Origin: Rhizobiaceae bacterium CPCC 101076
Lineage (GTDB): Bacteria; Pseudomonadota; Alphaproteobacteria; Rhizobiales; Methylopilaceae
Length of the DNA: 64,000 bases
NCBI GenBank assembly: GCA_003347645.1
Contig: QDFX01000019.1
Span: 1 to 64,000 of the forward strand
Direction: 5' to 3'
The first letter of the stretch is position 1. Each line of letters starts with the position of its first letter. Made by a program: the position numbers and the translations under genes. This document shows, piece after piece, positions 31,817 through 41,415 of this stretch. The notes under the pieces are model-generated. The model was not told where the DNA came from. It made no database searches and saw only the letters and a list, made by a program, of their open reading frames with translations.

Positions 31817-33094
31817 ATGACTTTGAGGATCGGGGTTGTGGGGCTGGGCTATGTCGGCCTGCCGGTAGCGCTGGCATTCGCACGGCATTTTCCGGGCACG
31901 GTGGGTTTCGACATCGATGCCGTCCGGGTCGACAATCTAAAGGCCGGCGATGACTGGTCGGGCGAGACGTCGAGCAAGGAACTGCTTGCGAGTTCGCTGA
32001 TCATGACGGCGAACCCGGCGGATCTCGCACCCTGCAACATTTACGTCGTCTGCATTCCGACTCCGATCCATGCCGACCGCCGTCCCGATCTGGGCCCGCT
32101 GTCTGCAGCGTCGAAAACTGTGGGTAAGGTGCTCTCGAAGGGCGACATAGTCGTCTATGAATCGACCGTGTATCCGGGAGCGACCGAGGATTTTTGCGGA
32201 CCCATCCTGGCGGAAATTTCGGGTCTCGTTCAGAGCCGCGACTTCAAGCTCGGCTATTCGCCCGAGCGCATCAACCCCGGCGACCAGCGGCACAAGCTCG
32301 AGAATACGGTCAAGATCGTCGCCGGCGAGGACGAGGAAACGACGGCCGTGCTCGCCGAGGCCTATGGCAGCTTCGTCGAAGCCGGCATCCATCGCGCGCC
32401 GAGCATCAAGGTCGCGGAAGCCGCGAAGGTCCTGGAGAATACCCAGCGCGATCTGAACATCGCCCTGATGAACGAGGTTGCGCTGATCTGCGACCGCCTT
32501 GGCATCCGCACCAAAGACGTGCTGGACGCCGCCGGCACCAAGTGGAACTTCCTTAAGTTCACGCCGGGGCTCGTCGGTGGACACTGCATTGGCGTCGACC
32601 CCTACTACCTGACCGCCAAGGCGCAGGAGGTCGGTTATCATCCAGAAGTCATTCTGGCCGGCCGCCGGATCAATGATGCAATGGGTGGTTTCGTCGCCCG
32701 CAAGCTCCTGCAAATGCTCGGCATGACCTCGCGCAGCCCGCATGATCTGCGGATCGCGATACTTGGCCTGACCTTCAAGGAGAACGTCGCCGACATCCGC
32801 AACAGCCGGGTGCCCGACATCGTGGCCGAACTCGCGTCGTTCGGTGTCGGCTGCAGCATCGTCGACCCTCATGCGGATGCCGACATGGCACGCGACCACT
32901 ACGGCCTTACGCTAACGCCCTGGGACGAGATCGGCGAGCTCGACGCGCTCGTCCTTGCCGTACCACATGAGGGATTCGTCTCGAACGCTGCGCGGATTTT
33001 GGATCGCTTACGGAATGGAGGCGTTCTTCTGGACCTCAAATCGGCGATCCGCCATGAAACCGTGCGCCCCGATCTGCGATACTGGAGTTTGTAA
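31817..33094 (+). CDS. Nucleotide sugar dehydrogenase (UDP-HexNAc 6-dehydrogenase type)
   Basis: NAD-dependent four-electron oxidation of a UDP-hexose or UDP-N-acetylhexosamine to the uronate. It has 425 residues: Rossmann start GVVGLGYVGLP at 6-16, the central domain with KVAEAAKVLENTQRDLNIAL, catalytic Cys257 in GGHCIGVDPYYL, and a C-terminal UDP-binding domain. The NTQRDLNIALMNE and VDPYYLT wording is that of the WbpA/TviB branch rather than UDP-glucose dehydrogenase, so a UDP-GlcNAc or GalNAc substrate is likelier. It would supply an acidic sugar to the following glycosyltransferases. Confidence 0.9.
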   Translation: MTLRIGVVGLGYVGLPVALAFARHFPGTVGFDIDAVRVDNLKAGDDWSGETSSKELLASSLIMTANPADLAPCNIYVVCIPTPIHADRRPDLGPLSAASKTVGKVLSKGDIVVYESTVYPGATEDFCGPILAEISGLVQSRDFKLGYSPERINPGDQRHKLENTVKIVAGEDEETTAVLAEAYGSFVEAGIHRAPSIKVAEAAKVLENTQRDLNIALMNEVALICDRLGIRTKDVLDAAGTKWNFLKFTPGLVGGHCIGVDPYYLTAKAQEVGYHPEVILAGRRINDAMGGFVARKLLQMLGMTSRSPHDLRIAILGLTFKENVADIRNSRVPDIVAELASFGVGCSIVDPHADADMARDHYGLTLTPWDEIGELDALVLAVPHEGFVSNAARILDRLRNGGVLLDLKSAIRHETVRPDLRYWSL

Positions 33095-33219
33095 CGCTCC
33101 AAATTTCGGGGTGACGACAGACCTCCTCTCCATTAGCCTCTATGGCAGGGCGGATGGCTCCCTGGGCAGTGCGGCAATGTTGGCAGCGCGAGTGACGGAA
33201 AACGGACGGCAGTCACAGC

Positions 33220-34434
33220 ATGCCTAGGGTACTGCTCTACAGTCACGACACCTATGGGTTGGGACATATCCGCCGCACGCGCGCGATCGCCAACGCGCTC
33301 GTCGCCGCCTATAGTGATCTATCGGTCCTGATCATCTCCGGCTCACCGCTCGCGGGCGCCTTCAATCTCGCTCCTGGCATCGACTTCGTGCATGTGCCCG
33401 GTGTCGAGAAGGGCGAAGGCGGGGGCTATGCGAGCGCCAATCTCCGCATGGAGCTCAACCAGGTCACGGCGCTTCGCGAAGCGCTGATACGCCAGACCGC
33501 CGAGTCCTTCCAGCCGGACGTTTTCATCGCCGACAAGGAGCCAGGCGGCTTTCGTGGTGAACTCCTGCCAACGCTGAAGGTCCTCAAGGCGATGGGCACA
33601 CATCGCGTCATCGGTATCCGCGACGTGCTCGATGATCCCGAGGCCATACGCAGCGAATGGGCAGAGACGGGCGCGTTGCGCGCGCTGACCGAATTCTACG
33701 ACGACATCCTCGTCTATGGCCCCGAGGACTTCTACCGGCCTCTCGACAGCATTCCGATGCCCGCCGAGCTTCGTTCCCGGATCGTCTATACTGGCTATCT
33801 GCGCCGTTCCGTGCCGCACGGACCGCCGAGCATCCGCTATCCTAAGAGCGCCAAGGGACCCTATATCCTCGTCACGACGGGTGGTGGCGCAGACGGCTAT
33901 GGACTGATCGACTGGGTGCTTTCGGCCTACGAGGCGGTTCCGAACATCCCGCTTCCCGCCGTCATTGCATTCGGCCCTTTCCTGTCGACAACGCAGCGTC
34001 GGGCATTCCTGGAGCGGATCGACAAGCTACCGAACGTCGATGCTGTCAATTTCGACAACAAACTGGAGCGGGCGATGAGCCGCGCCTCAGCCGTCGTCGG
34101 CATGGGCGGCTACAACACGTTCTGCGAGATTTTATCCTTCGACAAACCGGCGCTCATCGTGCCCCGCTCGCGGCCGCGCCTCGAACAGACGATCCGTGCG
34201 CAGCGTGCGGAGGAACTTGGCCTTGTCCGCTTCCTGCCAGATCCGCTCGAAATGGGCGGCAAGCCGGATCCGGCGATCATGGCGTCCGCGCTGTCAGCGC
34301 TTTGCCGGCAAAGCCCGCCTTCCGCCGCGACGATCCCGGGCCTTCTCGACGGCCTGCCACGCATAGCACGCCATCTCGCGCCGACACTCGTCTCGTCCGT
34401 CCGTATTCGCGAACCGGCGATTTCCGGAGCCTGA
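33220..34434 (+). CDS. Glycosyltransferase, MurG/GT28-like
   Basis: GT-B fold transferase of 404 residues. The N-terminal domain opens LLYSHDTYGLGHIRRTRAIA (GLGH loop near the acceptor site); the C-terminal half carries VTTGGGADG and the donor-binding block MGGYNTFCEIL with the PRSRPRLEQ loop. This matches the MurG/GT28-like group used for surface glycans. The 125-base gap from the dehydrogenase could hold a promoter. Related in plan to the N-terminal half of the fusion protein at 36785. Confidence 0.85.
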   Translation: MPRVLLYSHDTYGLGHIRRTRAIANALVAAYSDLSVLIISGSPLAGAFNLAPGIDFVHVPGVEKGEGGGYASANLRMELNQVTALREALIRQTAESFQPDVFIADKEPGGFRGELLPTLKVLKAMGTHRVIGIRDVLDDPEAIRSEWAETGALRALTEFYDDILVYGPEDFYRPLDSIPMPAELRSRIVYTGYLRRSVPHGPPSIRYPKSAKGPYILVTTGGGADGYGLIDWVLSAYEAVPNIPLPAVIAFGPFLSTTQRRAFLERIDKLPNVDAVNFDNKLERAMSRASAVVGMGGYNTFCEILSFDKPALIVPRSRPRLEQTIRAQRAEELGLVRFLPDPLEMGGKPDPAIMASALSALCRQSPPSAATIPGLLDGLPRIARHLAPTLVSSVRIREPAISGA

Positions 34435-34438
34435 TGGC

Positions 34439-35677
34439 GTGAACCCTCGTGTCGCGGTTTTGCTCAAGGGCTATCCGCGCCTGTCGGAAACCTTCATCGC
34501 CCAGGAAATCCTCGCTCTCGAGAAGCGGGGTTTTCAGATCGACATCTGGTCGCTGCGTAAGCCGACCGATCGATTCACACACGCGATGCACAGCCAGATT
34601 TCGGCGCGCCTGTTCTACCTGCCGGAATATCTGCACAACGATCCGCTGCGTGTATTGCGGGGACTTCTGCACTCGTTCGGCCGTCCTGGGATCCTGCGTC
34701 TTTTCGGCACTTTCGCGCGCGACCTGATCCGCGACCCGACTCCGAACCGCCTGCGCCGACTTGGACAGGCGATGGTGCTGGCGAGAGAGGTGGACCCCAA
34801 GATCGGCCATCTCCATATTCATTTCCTGCACACACCCGGTTCCGTTGGGCGGTATGCCGGCCTGCTCACCGGAAAAAGCTTTTCCTTCTCGGCTCACGCC
34901 AAGGACATCTGGACTACGCCCGATTGGGAGCGGCGCGAAAAGCTCGCCGATGCAAGCTGGTGCGCGACCTGCACGACCGACGGCCAGAACGAATTGAAGC
35001 GGGTTGCGGCACCCGACGATCGCGAGCGCGTCAACCTTGTCTATCATGGGCTGGATCTTGCCCGGTTCCCTGAACCCCCGGCATCGCGCCCGCTTCATGA
35101 CGGCAGCGATTCTTCCAACCCCGTGCGGCTCCTCGCGGTCGGCCGCGCTGTCGAGAAGAAGGGCTTCGACGATCTTCTCGAAGCCCTCGCGCGTCTTCCG
35201 CCCGGGCTGAACTGGCGGCTCGCTCATATCGGCTCGGGCGAACTGATCGGCCGGCTGAAAGAGCAGGCCGATAGCCTCGGCCTATCGGAGAAGATCGACT
35301 GGCGCGGCTCGAAGGCGCAGGATTCGGTGGTCGACGCGATGCGCGAGGCCGATCTCTTTGTCCTGCCGAGCAAGCAGGCGACCGGTGGCGACCGCGACGG
35401 GCTGCCGAATGTCCTGATGGAAGCCGCAACGCAGAAGCTGCCGGCGATCGCCACCGACTTCGCGGGTGTTCCAGAATTCGTTACTAATGGCGAGACGGGG
35501 TTCCTGGTGAAACCAGGCGACCCAAAGGGACTGGCGGACGCGATCGAAGAGATGATCGGCACCCCAGGACGGCGGCATATAATGGGCGAGGCCGCCTATG
35601 ATCGGATCCGCGCCCACTTCTCATTCGAGGCCGGCATCGGCAGGATCGAAGACCTGTTGCGCGAAAGCCTGTCGTGA
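34439..35677 (+). CDS. Glycosyltransferase family 4 protein (colanic-acid type)
   Basis: GT-B retaining glycosyltransferase of 412 residues. The N-terminus (LLKGYPRLSETFIAQEI) is the typical opening of colanic-acid WcaL-type enzymes; the C-terminal Glyco_transf_1 domain has AVGRAVEKKGFDDLLEAL and the E-x7-E donor site in the GLPNVLMEAATQ segment. Start is GTG 34439, four bases after the previous stop. Part of a co-directional set of glycosyltransferases. Confidence 0.9.
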   Translation: MNPRVAVLLKGYPRLSETFIAQEILALEKRGFQIDIWSLRKPTDRFTHAMHSQISARLFYLPEYLHNDPLRVLRGLLHSFGRPGILRLFGTFARDLIRDPTPNRLRRLGQAMVLAREVDPKIGHLHIHFLHTPGSVGRYAGLLTGKSFSFSAHAKDIWTTPDWERREKLADASWCATCTTDGQNELKRVAAPDDRERVNLVYHGLDLARFPEPPASRPLHDGSDSSNPVRLLAVGRAVEKKGFDDLLEALARLPPGLNWRLAHIGSGELIGRLKEQADSLGLSEKIDWRGSKAQDSVVDAMREADLFVLPSKQATGGDRDGLPNVLMEAATQKLPAIATDFAGVPEFVTNGETGFLVKPGDPKGLADAIEEMIGTPGRRHIMGEAAYDRIRAHFSFEAGIGRIEDLLRESLS

Positions 35678-35678
35678 C

Positions 35679-36788
35679 ATGCGTTGCCTGTTCCTCGCGC
35701 CGATGAAGCATCCCGACGATCCGTCGCCTTCCGGTGACCGGACCATGGCCCGGCTGTTCGTGCGGCTGCTGGAAAATCTTGGCTATGAGGTGGATGTCGT
35801 GTCCGATCTGAGGACCGTCGTGACCGAGCCCGAACCGGGCGTCTGGCTGTCCTTGCGCGATCGAGCAAAGGGCGAGGCTGAACGCATCGCCAGCCATGCA
35901 ACGGGCAGCGATGTCGCCTTCGTTTTCACCTACCACAATTACTATCGCGCCCCCGACCTTGTCGGCCCCGAACTGGCAAAGGCGCTGGGCACGTCGTACG
36001 TGATCGCCGAGCCGTCCATCGCCCCTCGCCGCGTCGGTGGCGAGTTCGCCGAGGGCTACGCGCTCTCGATGCAGGCGATCCAGGCCGCTGACCTGCTGCT
36101 CTGCCTCACCGAGAACGACCGCGAAGTCCTCGAACGTTATGTGCGGGAGGACAAGATCGCCGATCTCAAGCCGTTCATCGACCCGGGCGCCTGGGCGCTC
36201 GGCGTCCACAAAGAGGCGTCCACCGGACCGGTCCGTCTGCTGACCGTCGCTATGATGCGCGAGCGCGCGAAACTGAGCTCTTACCGCATTCTCGCCGAAG
36301 CCCTGCGTCTCGCCGCCGGCCGTGCCTGGACGCTCGATATCGTCGGCGACGGTCCGGTCCGGGCGGACGTGGAATGGAGCTTCGCGGAATTTGGCGGGCG
36401 CGTTCGATTTCACGGCACTCTGGCGGATCGTGCCGACCTTGGGCAGGTCTATCGCGCGGCCGACCTGTTCGTCTGGCCCGCCGTCGACGAAGCGTTCGGC
36501 GCCGTGTTTCTCGAAGCCGCCGCACATGGCGTTCCGTCGGTGGCGGGCGCCTATGGCGGCGTGCCCGATGTAGTGATGGATGGAGAGACCGGCCTGCTGA
36601 CCGCGCCTGGTGATGTCGAGGCTTTCGGAAGGGCCATCATCCGGCTGATCGACGATGCGGCACTGCGGGAGAGTCTCGGGAAAGCGGCCGCGCGTTTCGT
36701 CGGCGAAGAGCGGACGATCCAGGCCGCGGCCGACACGGTTGCCCGGCATTTTCGCCGGCACGGCATTCCCCTGCCGGAGGCCGCATGA
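35679..36788 (+). CDS. Glycosyltransferase family 4 protein
   Basis: GT-B glycosyltransferase of 369 residues from ATG 35679, one base after the previous stop; the frame stays open further upstream but those codons overlap the gene before. The opening FLAPMKHPDDPSPSGDRTMA, the central LLTVAMMRERAKLSSYRIL and the donor-binding EAFGAVFLEAAAHGVPSV block are GT4 features. The stop overlaps the fusion gene start by four bases. Confidence 0.88.
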   Translation: MRCLFLAPMKHPDDPSPSGDRTMARLFVRLLENLGYEVDVVSDLRTVVTEPEPGVWLSLRDRAKGEAERIASHATGSDVAFVFTYHNYYRAPDLVGPELAKALGTSYVIAEPSIAPRRVGGEFAEGYALSMQAIQAADLLLCLTENDREVLERYVREDKIADLKPFIDPGAWALGVHKEASTGPVRLLTVAMMRERAKLSSYRILAEALRLAAGRAWTLDIVGDGPVRADVEWSFAEFGGRVRFHGTLADRADLGQVYRAADLFVWPAVDEAFGAVFLEAAAHGVPSVAGAYGGVPDVVMDGETGLLTAPGDVEAFGRAIIRLIDDAALRESLGKAAARFVGEERTIQAAADTVARHFRRHGIPLPEAA

Positions 36789-38704
36789 CCGGCATCATGA
36801 TCGTCGTGACCCATCTTCTCGGGGTGGGACACCTGGCGCGGATGGCCGCGCTCGCGCGCGCTCTCTCAGCCGCCGGAAACGCGGTAACGCTGGTCTCGGG
36901 CGGTCGGCCGATCGGCACTGCCGATATCGGCGGGAGTTCGCTGGTCCAACTTCCGCCGGTCCACACGATCGGCACCGATTTCCGGACGCTTTACGCGGGC
37001 GACGGCGTTTCTGCTGACGAGGCCTATCTCGACAGCCGCCGCGCCGCGCTGATCGACGCATTCGATACCGCGCGCCCCGATGTCCTGATCACCGAACTCT
37101 TTCCGCTCGGCCGCCGCTCGCTGCGCCGCGAATTCCTGGCGTTGCTGGAGCATGCTAGAAGCGCATCGCCGAGGCCGGTCATCCTCTGCTCGGTCAGGGA
37201 CGTTCTGAATCCGCCGAGCCGCGAGGACCGGATCGCCGAGGCGCACGCACATCTGGCCCGGTTCTACGATGGTGTCCTGTTCCACGGCGATGCGTCGGTC
37301 GTTCCGCTTTCCGCATCATGGCCGGTCACGCCTTCGCTCGAACGGCGGCTGCTTGAAACCGGCTATGTCCACGATGGTGAGCGCTCCCTGGCGCCGTCCG
37401 ACAATGCCGATGGCGAAGACGAGATCCTGGTTTCGGGCGGAGGCTCGCCGGCCGGATTGCCGCTCTGCAGCACCGCTCTCGCAGCCGCCCGGCTCACGCC
37501 CGGACTGCATTGGCGGGTGCTGATCGGACGCGGCGTGCCTGAAAAGGATTTCGAAGCGCTCCGCTCCGCAACCCCCGAAAATGCGGTCGTCGAACGCGCC
37601 CGCCCCGACTTTCCGCGTCTTCTCGCCCGGTCCGCGCTCTCGGTCAGCCAGGCCGGCTACAACACCGTTCTTGATCTGGCGGCCGCAAATGCCCGCTCGA
37701 TCCTCGTACCGTTCGCGGAAGGCAGCGAGAAGGAACAGGGCATCCGCGCCGGAGAACTGGCCATGCGCGGTCTGGCGCAGACGTTCGACCAGGCCACGAT
37801 CACCGGAACCGCACTGGCGGACGCGGTCGAAAGCGCGCTGGCACAACCAAGGCCGGATTGGCGGGACATCAAGCGCGACGGAGCCGCGCGGACGATCCCG
37901 CTATTATCCGACGCCATTCGCCGTTCCGCCGGGGAGAAGGCGGCATGGAAGGCGCTGGACGATGTTCTGGCCCGCGCCCGCAATCAGGAGCGCGTCATCG
38001 ACTTCTGGTGGCGTGACGACGACGTCATCGAGCCGACGCCGGCACTCGACGCTTTGCTCGAGCGATCGGAGCGCTGGAATGTCCCTATGGCGCTCGCCTC
38101 GATTCCGAGCCGCGCCACGGACGCACTTGTCGAGCGCCTGAAATCCTCGCCGACCGCCGATGTCCTCGTCCATGGCTGGGCTCACATCAACCACGCGCCG
38201 AAGGGCGAGAAGGCCGCCGAGTTCGGCGCGCATCGATCCGGCAATGAGCTGGCCTCGGAGGCGGGCGACGGCCTCGCCCGCATCATCGAAATGTTCGGGA
38301 CGCAGGCCGTTCCGGCCTTCGTCCCGCCGTGGAATCGCGTCGACCGCTCCTTTGTCGGTGCGTTGCCCTCACTCGGCTTCAGCGGCGTCTCGACCCACGG
38401 TCGCCGCTCGTCCGTCGACCAGCCTGACGGACTGATCCGTATCAACGCGCATTGGGACCCGATCGCCTGGAAGGCGCGGGGCGGGCTGAAGGAGAAATCG
38501 GGGTTACTTCTTCAGCTTGCCGAGCTGATCGAAGAAGAACTTGCCGCGGATCCGGGCGCGCTGGAGCCGATCGGCATCCTGACCCATCACCTCGTCCACG
38601 ATGCATGGATCGACGCCTTCCTCGACGAACTTGTCCCGCGCCTGATCGGCTCGGGCACAGTCCGCTTCGTCTCGGCGCGAAGCCTGTTCGCGCCCGCCGC
38701 CTAG
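36785..38704 (+). CDS. Fusion of GT28-like glycosyltransferase and polysaccharide deacetylase-like domain
   Basis: Two-domain protein of 639 residues. Residues 1-395 are a GT-B glycosyltransferase of the MurG-like type (GVGHLARM at 13-20; SVSQAGYNTVLDLAA at 286-300). Residues 404-639 are a divergent NodB-type deacetylase: WWRDDDV (408-414) supplies the acidic pair, HGWAHINH (463-470) the metal-binding histidines, FVPPWNR (512-518) the third motif, and LTHHLVHD (599-606) the catalytic His region. One chain could therefore add and then deacetylate an N-acetylhexosamine. It ends tail-to-tail with the methyltransferase gene, overlapping by four bases. Confidence 0.85.
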   Translation: MTGIMIVVTHLLGVGHLARMAALARALSAAGNAVTLVSGGRPIGTADIGGSSLVQLPPVHTIGTDFRTLYAGDGVSADEAYLDSRRAALIDAFDTARPDVLITELFPLGRRSLRREFLALLEHARSASPRPVILCSVRDVLNPPSREDRIAEAHAHLARFYDGVLFHGDASVVPLSASWPVTPSLERRLLETGYVHDGERSLAPSDNADGEDEILVSGGGSPAGLPLCSTALAAARLTPGLHWRVLIGRGVPEKDFEALRSATPENAVVERARPDFPRLLARSALSVSQAGYNTVLDLAAANARSILVPFAEGSEKEQGIRAGELAMRGLAQTFDQATITGTALADAVESALAQPRPDWRDIKRDGAARTIPLLSDAIRRSAGEKAAWKALDDVLARARNQERVIDFWWRDDDVIEPTPALDALLERSERWNVPMALASIPSRATDALVERLKSSPTADVLVHGWAHINHAPKGEKAAEFGAHRSGNELASEAGDGLARIIEMFGTQAVPAFVPPWNRVDRSFVGALPSLGFSGVSTHGRRSSVDQPDGLIRINAHWDPIAWKARGGLKEKSGLLLQLAELIEEELAADPGALEPIGILTHHLVHDAWIDAFLDELVPRLIGSGTVRFVSARSLFAPAA

Positions 38705-39201
38705 GCCGGCTTGCGGTAGAGGCAATAGGCGTCGGCGGGGGCGCCTGCCGGCAGCGGTACCCGCTCGTAATCCGGCAGGTTGAGTTCCAGATCGGACATG
38801 ACGATGCCGCCGGGAGCCATCAGCGGCGGCAGGACTTCCGACACCATCGCCGCGACCGCACGGTTAGAGGCCTTGTCGAACGAGCCGAGATCGGTGTTCG
38901 CGAGCACGACCTTGCCGCCCAGCTTGTCGTACAAGACGGGAACCGTCTCCTTCACATCGCCCAGAACCAGGTACTGGTCCGGAGGCCGGCAGTCCGGATA
39001 GGCGTCGTTGGCCCTGTCGAAGACATAGATTTCGCGGTCAGGCAGAAGATTGCGGAGATGGTCGTAGGTCCGGCCGTGGCCAAGGCCGAGCTCGGCTACG
39101 ACGCCCGGTCGTCCCTCGATGGCCTGGAAAGCCCAGGCGAGGCAGGCGTGCTGTGCCTGCAGACGGAACAGAGTTTTCTCGAGGCGAGAGCGAGGAGCCA
39201 T
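38701..39201 (-). CDS. Class I SAM-dependent methyltransferase (small, 166 aa)
   Basis: Short Rossmann-like methyltransferase with the SAM-binding AELGLGHGRTYDHLR motif at about 36-50 and DRAND after the second strand. The family (PF12692-like) occurs in Rhizobiales; its substrate is not known. It lies 29 bases after the last permease gene of the minus-strand importer run, so it may be its final gene, or it may act on the polysaccharide made by the converging cluster. Confidence 0.78.
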   Translation of the reverse strand: MAPRSRLEKTLFRLQAQHACLAWAFQAIEGRPGVVAELGLGHGRTYDHLRNLLPDREIYVFDRANDAYPDCRPPDQYLVLGDVKETVPVLYDKLGGKVVLANTDLGSFDKASNRAVAAMVSEVLPPLMAPGGIVMSDLELNLPDYERVPLPAGAPADAYCLYRKPA

Positions 39202-39230
39202 TGATGAATAACCGGTTTGGAGATTGAGGA

Positions 39231-40418
39231 TCAGTATGGGTCGGCCGCGTCGCGCAGGCCATCGCCGAGGAAATTGAAGGCGAGGATGACGACGATCACC
39301 GGGACGACCGGGAATACGAGCCAGGGATAGAGCACGACGACGTTGATGTTCTGCGCCTCGTTCAGCATCACGCCCCAGCTCGTGATCGGCGGGCGCAGGC
39401 CCAGCCCGAGGAAGCTGAGCGCCGTCTCACCGAGGATCATGGTGGGGATCGTGATCGTCGCCGACGCGATGAGATGGCTCATGAAACCCGGGACGAGATG
39501 GCGGAAGACGATGCGCGGGGTGCTCGCCCCCATGAGCTGAGCGGCGACGACGTAGTCGTTCTCGCGGAGCGACAGCAGTTTCGATCTCACCGCGCGGGCG
39601 AGACCCGTCCAGTCCATCAGGCCGAGGATGAGCGTGATGGTGAAATAGACCGCGATCGGACTCCAGCTCGGCGGCATGATCGCGGACAGGGCGAGCCAGA
39701 GCGGTATATGCGGCAGCGATTGGATGATCTCGATGACGCGCTGTACGACGAGATCGAACGTGCCGCCGTAATAGCCCGCGAGGCCGCCGATGATGATGCC
39801 CAGCGTGAACGAGACGGTGATGCCGATCAGGCCGATCGTCAGCGATATCCGCGCGCCGTAGATCATGCGCGAGAGCATGTCGCGGCCAAGCCTGTCGGTG
39901 CCGAGCAGGAACAGCGTGCCGCCTTCGGCCGGGCAGAACAGATGCCTGTCGCCCTTGATCAGCCCCCAGAACATGTAGGGATCGCCGCGACAGAAGAATC
40001 GGATCGGCTCGACCCTCGTGCGATCCTCCGTATAGGTCCGGCGGAGCGCGTTCATGTCGAGTTCGTACTTTCTGCCGTAGACGAACGGCCCGACAAATGT
40101 CCCCTCATGGAACAGATGCACGCGCTGCGGCGGCGAGCGGATGAAGTCGACGTGGCGCGACTGGTAATCGTACGGCGCCAGGAACTCGCAGATCAGGATC
40201 GACGCATAGAGGACGAGCAGGAAAATACCAGAAGCAAGCGCCAGACGATGGCGCTTGAATTTCCACCACATCAGCGTCAGCTGCGGCGCGAGATAGACCT
40301 TCTTCTGCGCCTCGCTCAGGGCCTCCGGCGCCGTGGGACTGAACGGCAGCACGCAGACCGAATGCGGCAGCGGCGCGCCGGACGGTGGAAGTTTGAGATT
40401 GGTCGTGGCGTCGGTCAT
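39231..40418 (-). CDS. Peptide-type ABC transporter permease (OppC/DppC family)
   Basis: Inner-membrane permease of 395 residues. A cytoplasmic N-terminus of about 55 residues and a first helix are followed by a periplasmic loop of about 110 residues with a FCRGDPYMFWG/HLFCPAEGG Cys pair and the LLGTDRLGRDMLSRM block. The C-terminal half holds five helices and the EAA-type ASTPRIVFRHLVPGF loop. The long loop resembles YejE-type permeases. ATG 40418 overlaps the stop of the partner permease. Confidence 0.93.
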   Translation of the reverse strand: MTDATTNLKLPPSGAPLPHSVCVLPFSPTAPEALSEAQKKVYLAPQLTLMWWKFKRHRLALASGIFLLVLYASILICEFLAPYDYQSRHVDFIRSPPQRVHLFHEGTFVGPFVYGRKYELDMNALRRTYTEDRTRVEPIRFFCRGDPYMFWGLIKGDRHLFCPAEGGTLFLLGTDRLGRDMLSRMIYGARISLTIGLIGITVSFTLGIIIGGLAGYYGGTFDLVVQRVIEIIQSLPHIPLWLALSAIMPPSWSPIAVYFTITLILGLMDWTGLARAVRSKLLSLRENDYVVAAQLMGASTPRIVFRHLVPGFMSHLIASATITIPTMILGETALSFLGLGLRPPITSWGVMLNEAQNINVVVLYPWLVFPVVPVIVVILAFNFLGDGLRDAADPY

Positions 40419-41413
40419 TTCGTGGCGCCACCCTGGAGCCTGACGCGCGGATCGAGGAAGCCGAGCGCGATGTCGGAAATCAGCACACCAATCACGGTGA
40501 GGCAGGACAGGAAGAGCAGGAACGAACCCGCGAGATACATGTCCTGACTCTGGAGCGCTCGCAACAGAAGCGGGCCCGTCGTCTGAAGTGAAAGGACGAC
40601 AGCCGTCAGCTCGGAGCCCGAGACGATCGTCGGCAGCACGTCGCCGATATGCGAGACAAAGAAATTCAACGACATCCGGAGCGGGTATTTCACCAGCGCC
40701 TTGAACGGCGAGAGACCCTTCGCCCGGGCCGTGACGTAGTATTGCTTCTGCAATTCATCGAGCAGGTTGGCGCGAATGCTGCGCACCATCGTACCGGTAC
40801 CTCCGGCACCGATGATGAGCACGGGAATCCAGATATGCGCGAGGATCGACTGCGCCTTCTCCCAGCTCATCGGCTGATTGAAATACTTCGGGTCCATCAA
40901 CCCGCCGATCGACAGGCCGAACCAGACATTGGCGAAATACATGACGATCAGCGCGAGCAGGAAGTGCGGGATCGCGATGCCGAGAAGGCCGAGGAAGGTC
41001 AGGCCGTAATCGCCCCACGAATACTGATGCGTCGCCGAATAGATGCCGATGGGGAACGCGATCAGCCAAGTCGCGAGGATCGTCAGGAACGACACAAGGA
41101 TCGTCATCAGCAGCCGGTCGCCGACTAGGTCGGAGACCGGCATCTCGTACTCGAACGAATATCCGAAATCGCCCTGCACGAAGCCGGCGATCCAGCGGAA
41201 GTAGCGTTCGACCGGAGGCTTATCGAGACCGTATTCCTTCTTCAGGAATTCGACCCGGCTCATATCCGCCTTCTCGCCCTGCGCGGCCATTTCCGCGACA
41301 TAGGTCTCGAAATAATCGCTCGGCGGCAGTTCCATCACGGTGAAGATCAGCGCGCTCGTGATGAAGAGCGTGGGGATCATGATCAGGACGCGACGAACGA
41401 TGTAGCGGAGCAT
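40415..41413 (-). CDS. Peptide-type ABC transporter permease (OppB/DppB family)
   Basis: Permease of 332 residues. The N-terminal helix IVRRVLIMIPTLFITSALIF is the classic DppB/OppB opening; a periplasmic loop of about 70 residues follows, then five helices with the ARAKGLSPFKALVKYPLR coupling loop. It starts two bases after the receptor gene stop and overlaps the next permease by four bases. Confidence 0.94.
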   Translation of the reverse strand: MLRYIVRRVLIMIPTLFITSALIFTVMELPPSDYFETYVAEMAAQGEKADMSRVEFLKKEYGLDKPPVERYFRWIAGFVQGDFGYSFEYEMPVSDLVGDRLLMTILVSFLTILATWLIAFPIGIYSATHQYSWGDYGLTFLGLLGIAIPHFLLALIVMYFANVWFGLSIGGLMDPKYFNQPMSWEKAQSILAHIWIPVLIIGAGGTGTMVRSIRANLLDELQKQYYVTARAKGLSPFKALVKYPLRMSLNFFVSHIGDVLPTIVSGSELTAVVLSLQTTGPLLLRALQSQDMYLAGSFLLFLSCLTVIGVLISDIALGFLDPRVRLQGGATK

Positions 41414-41415
41414 GT

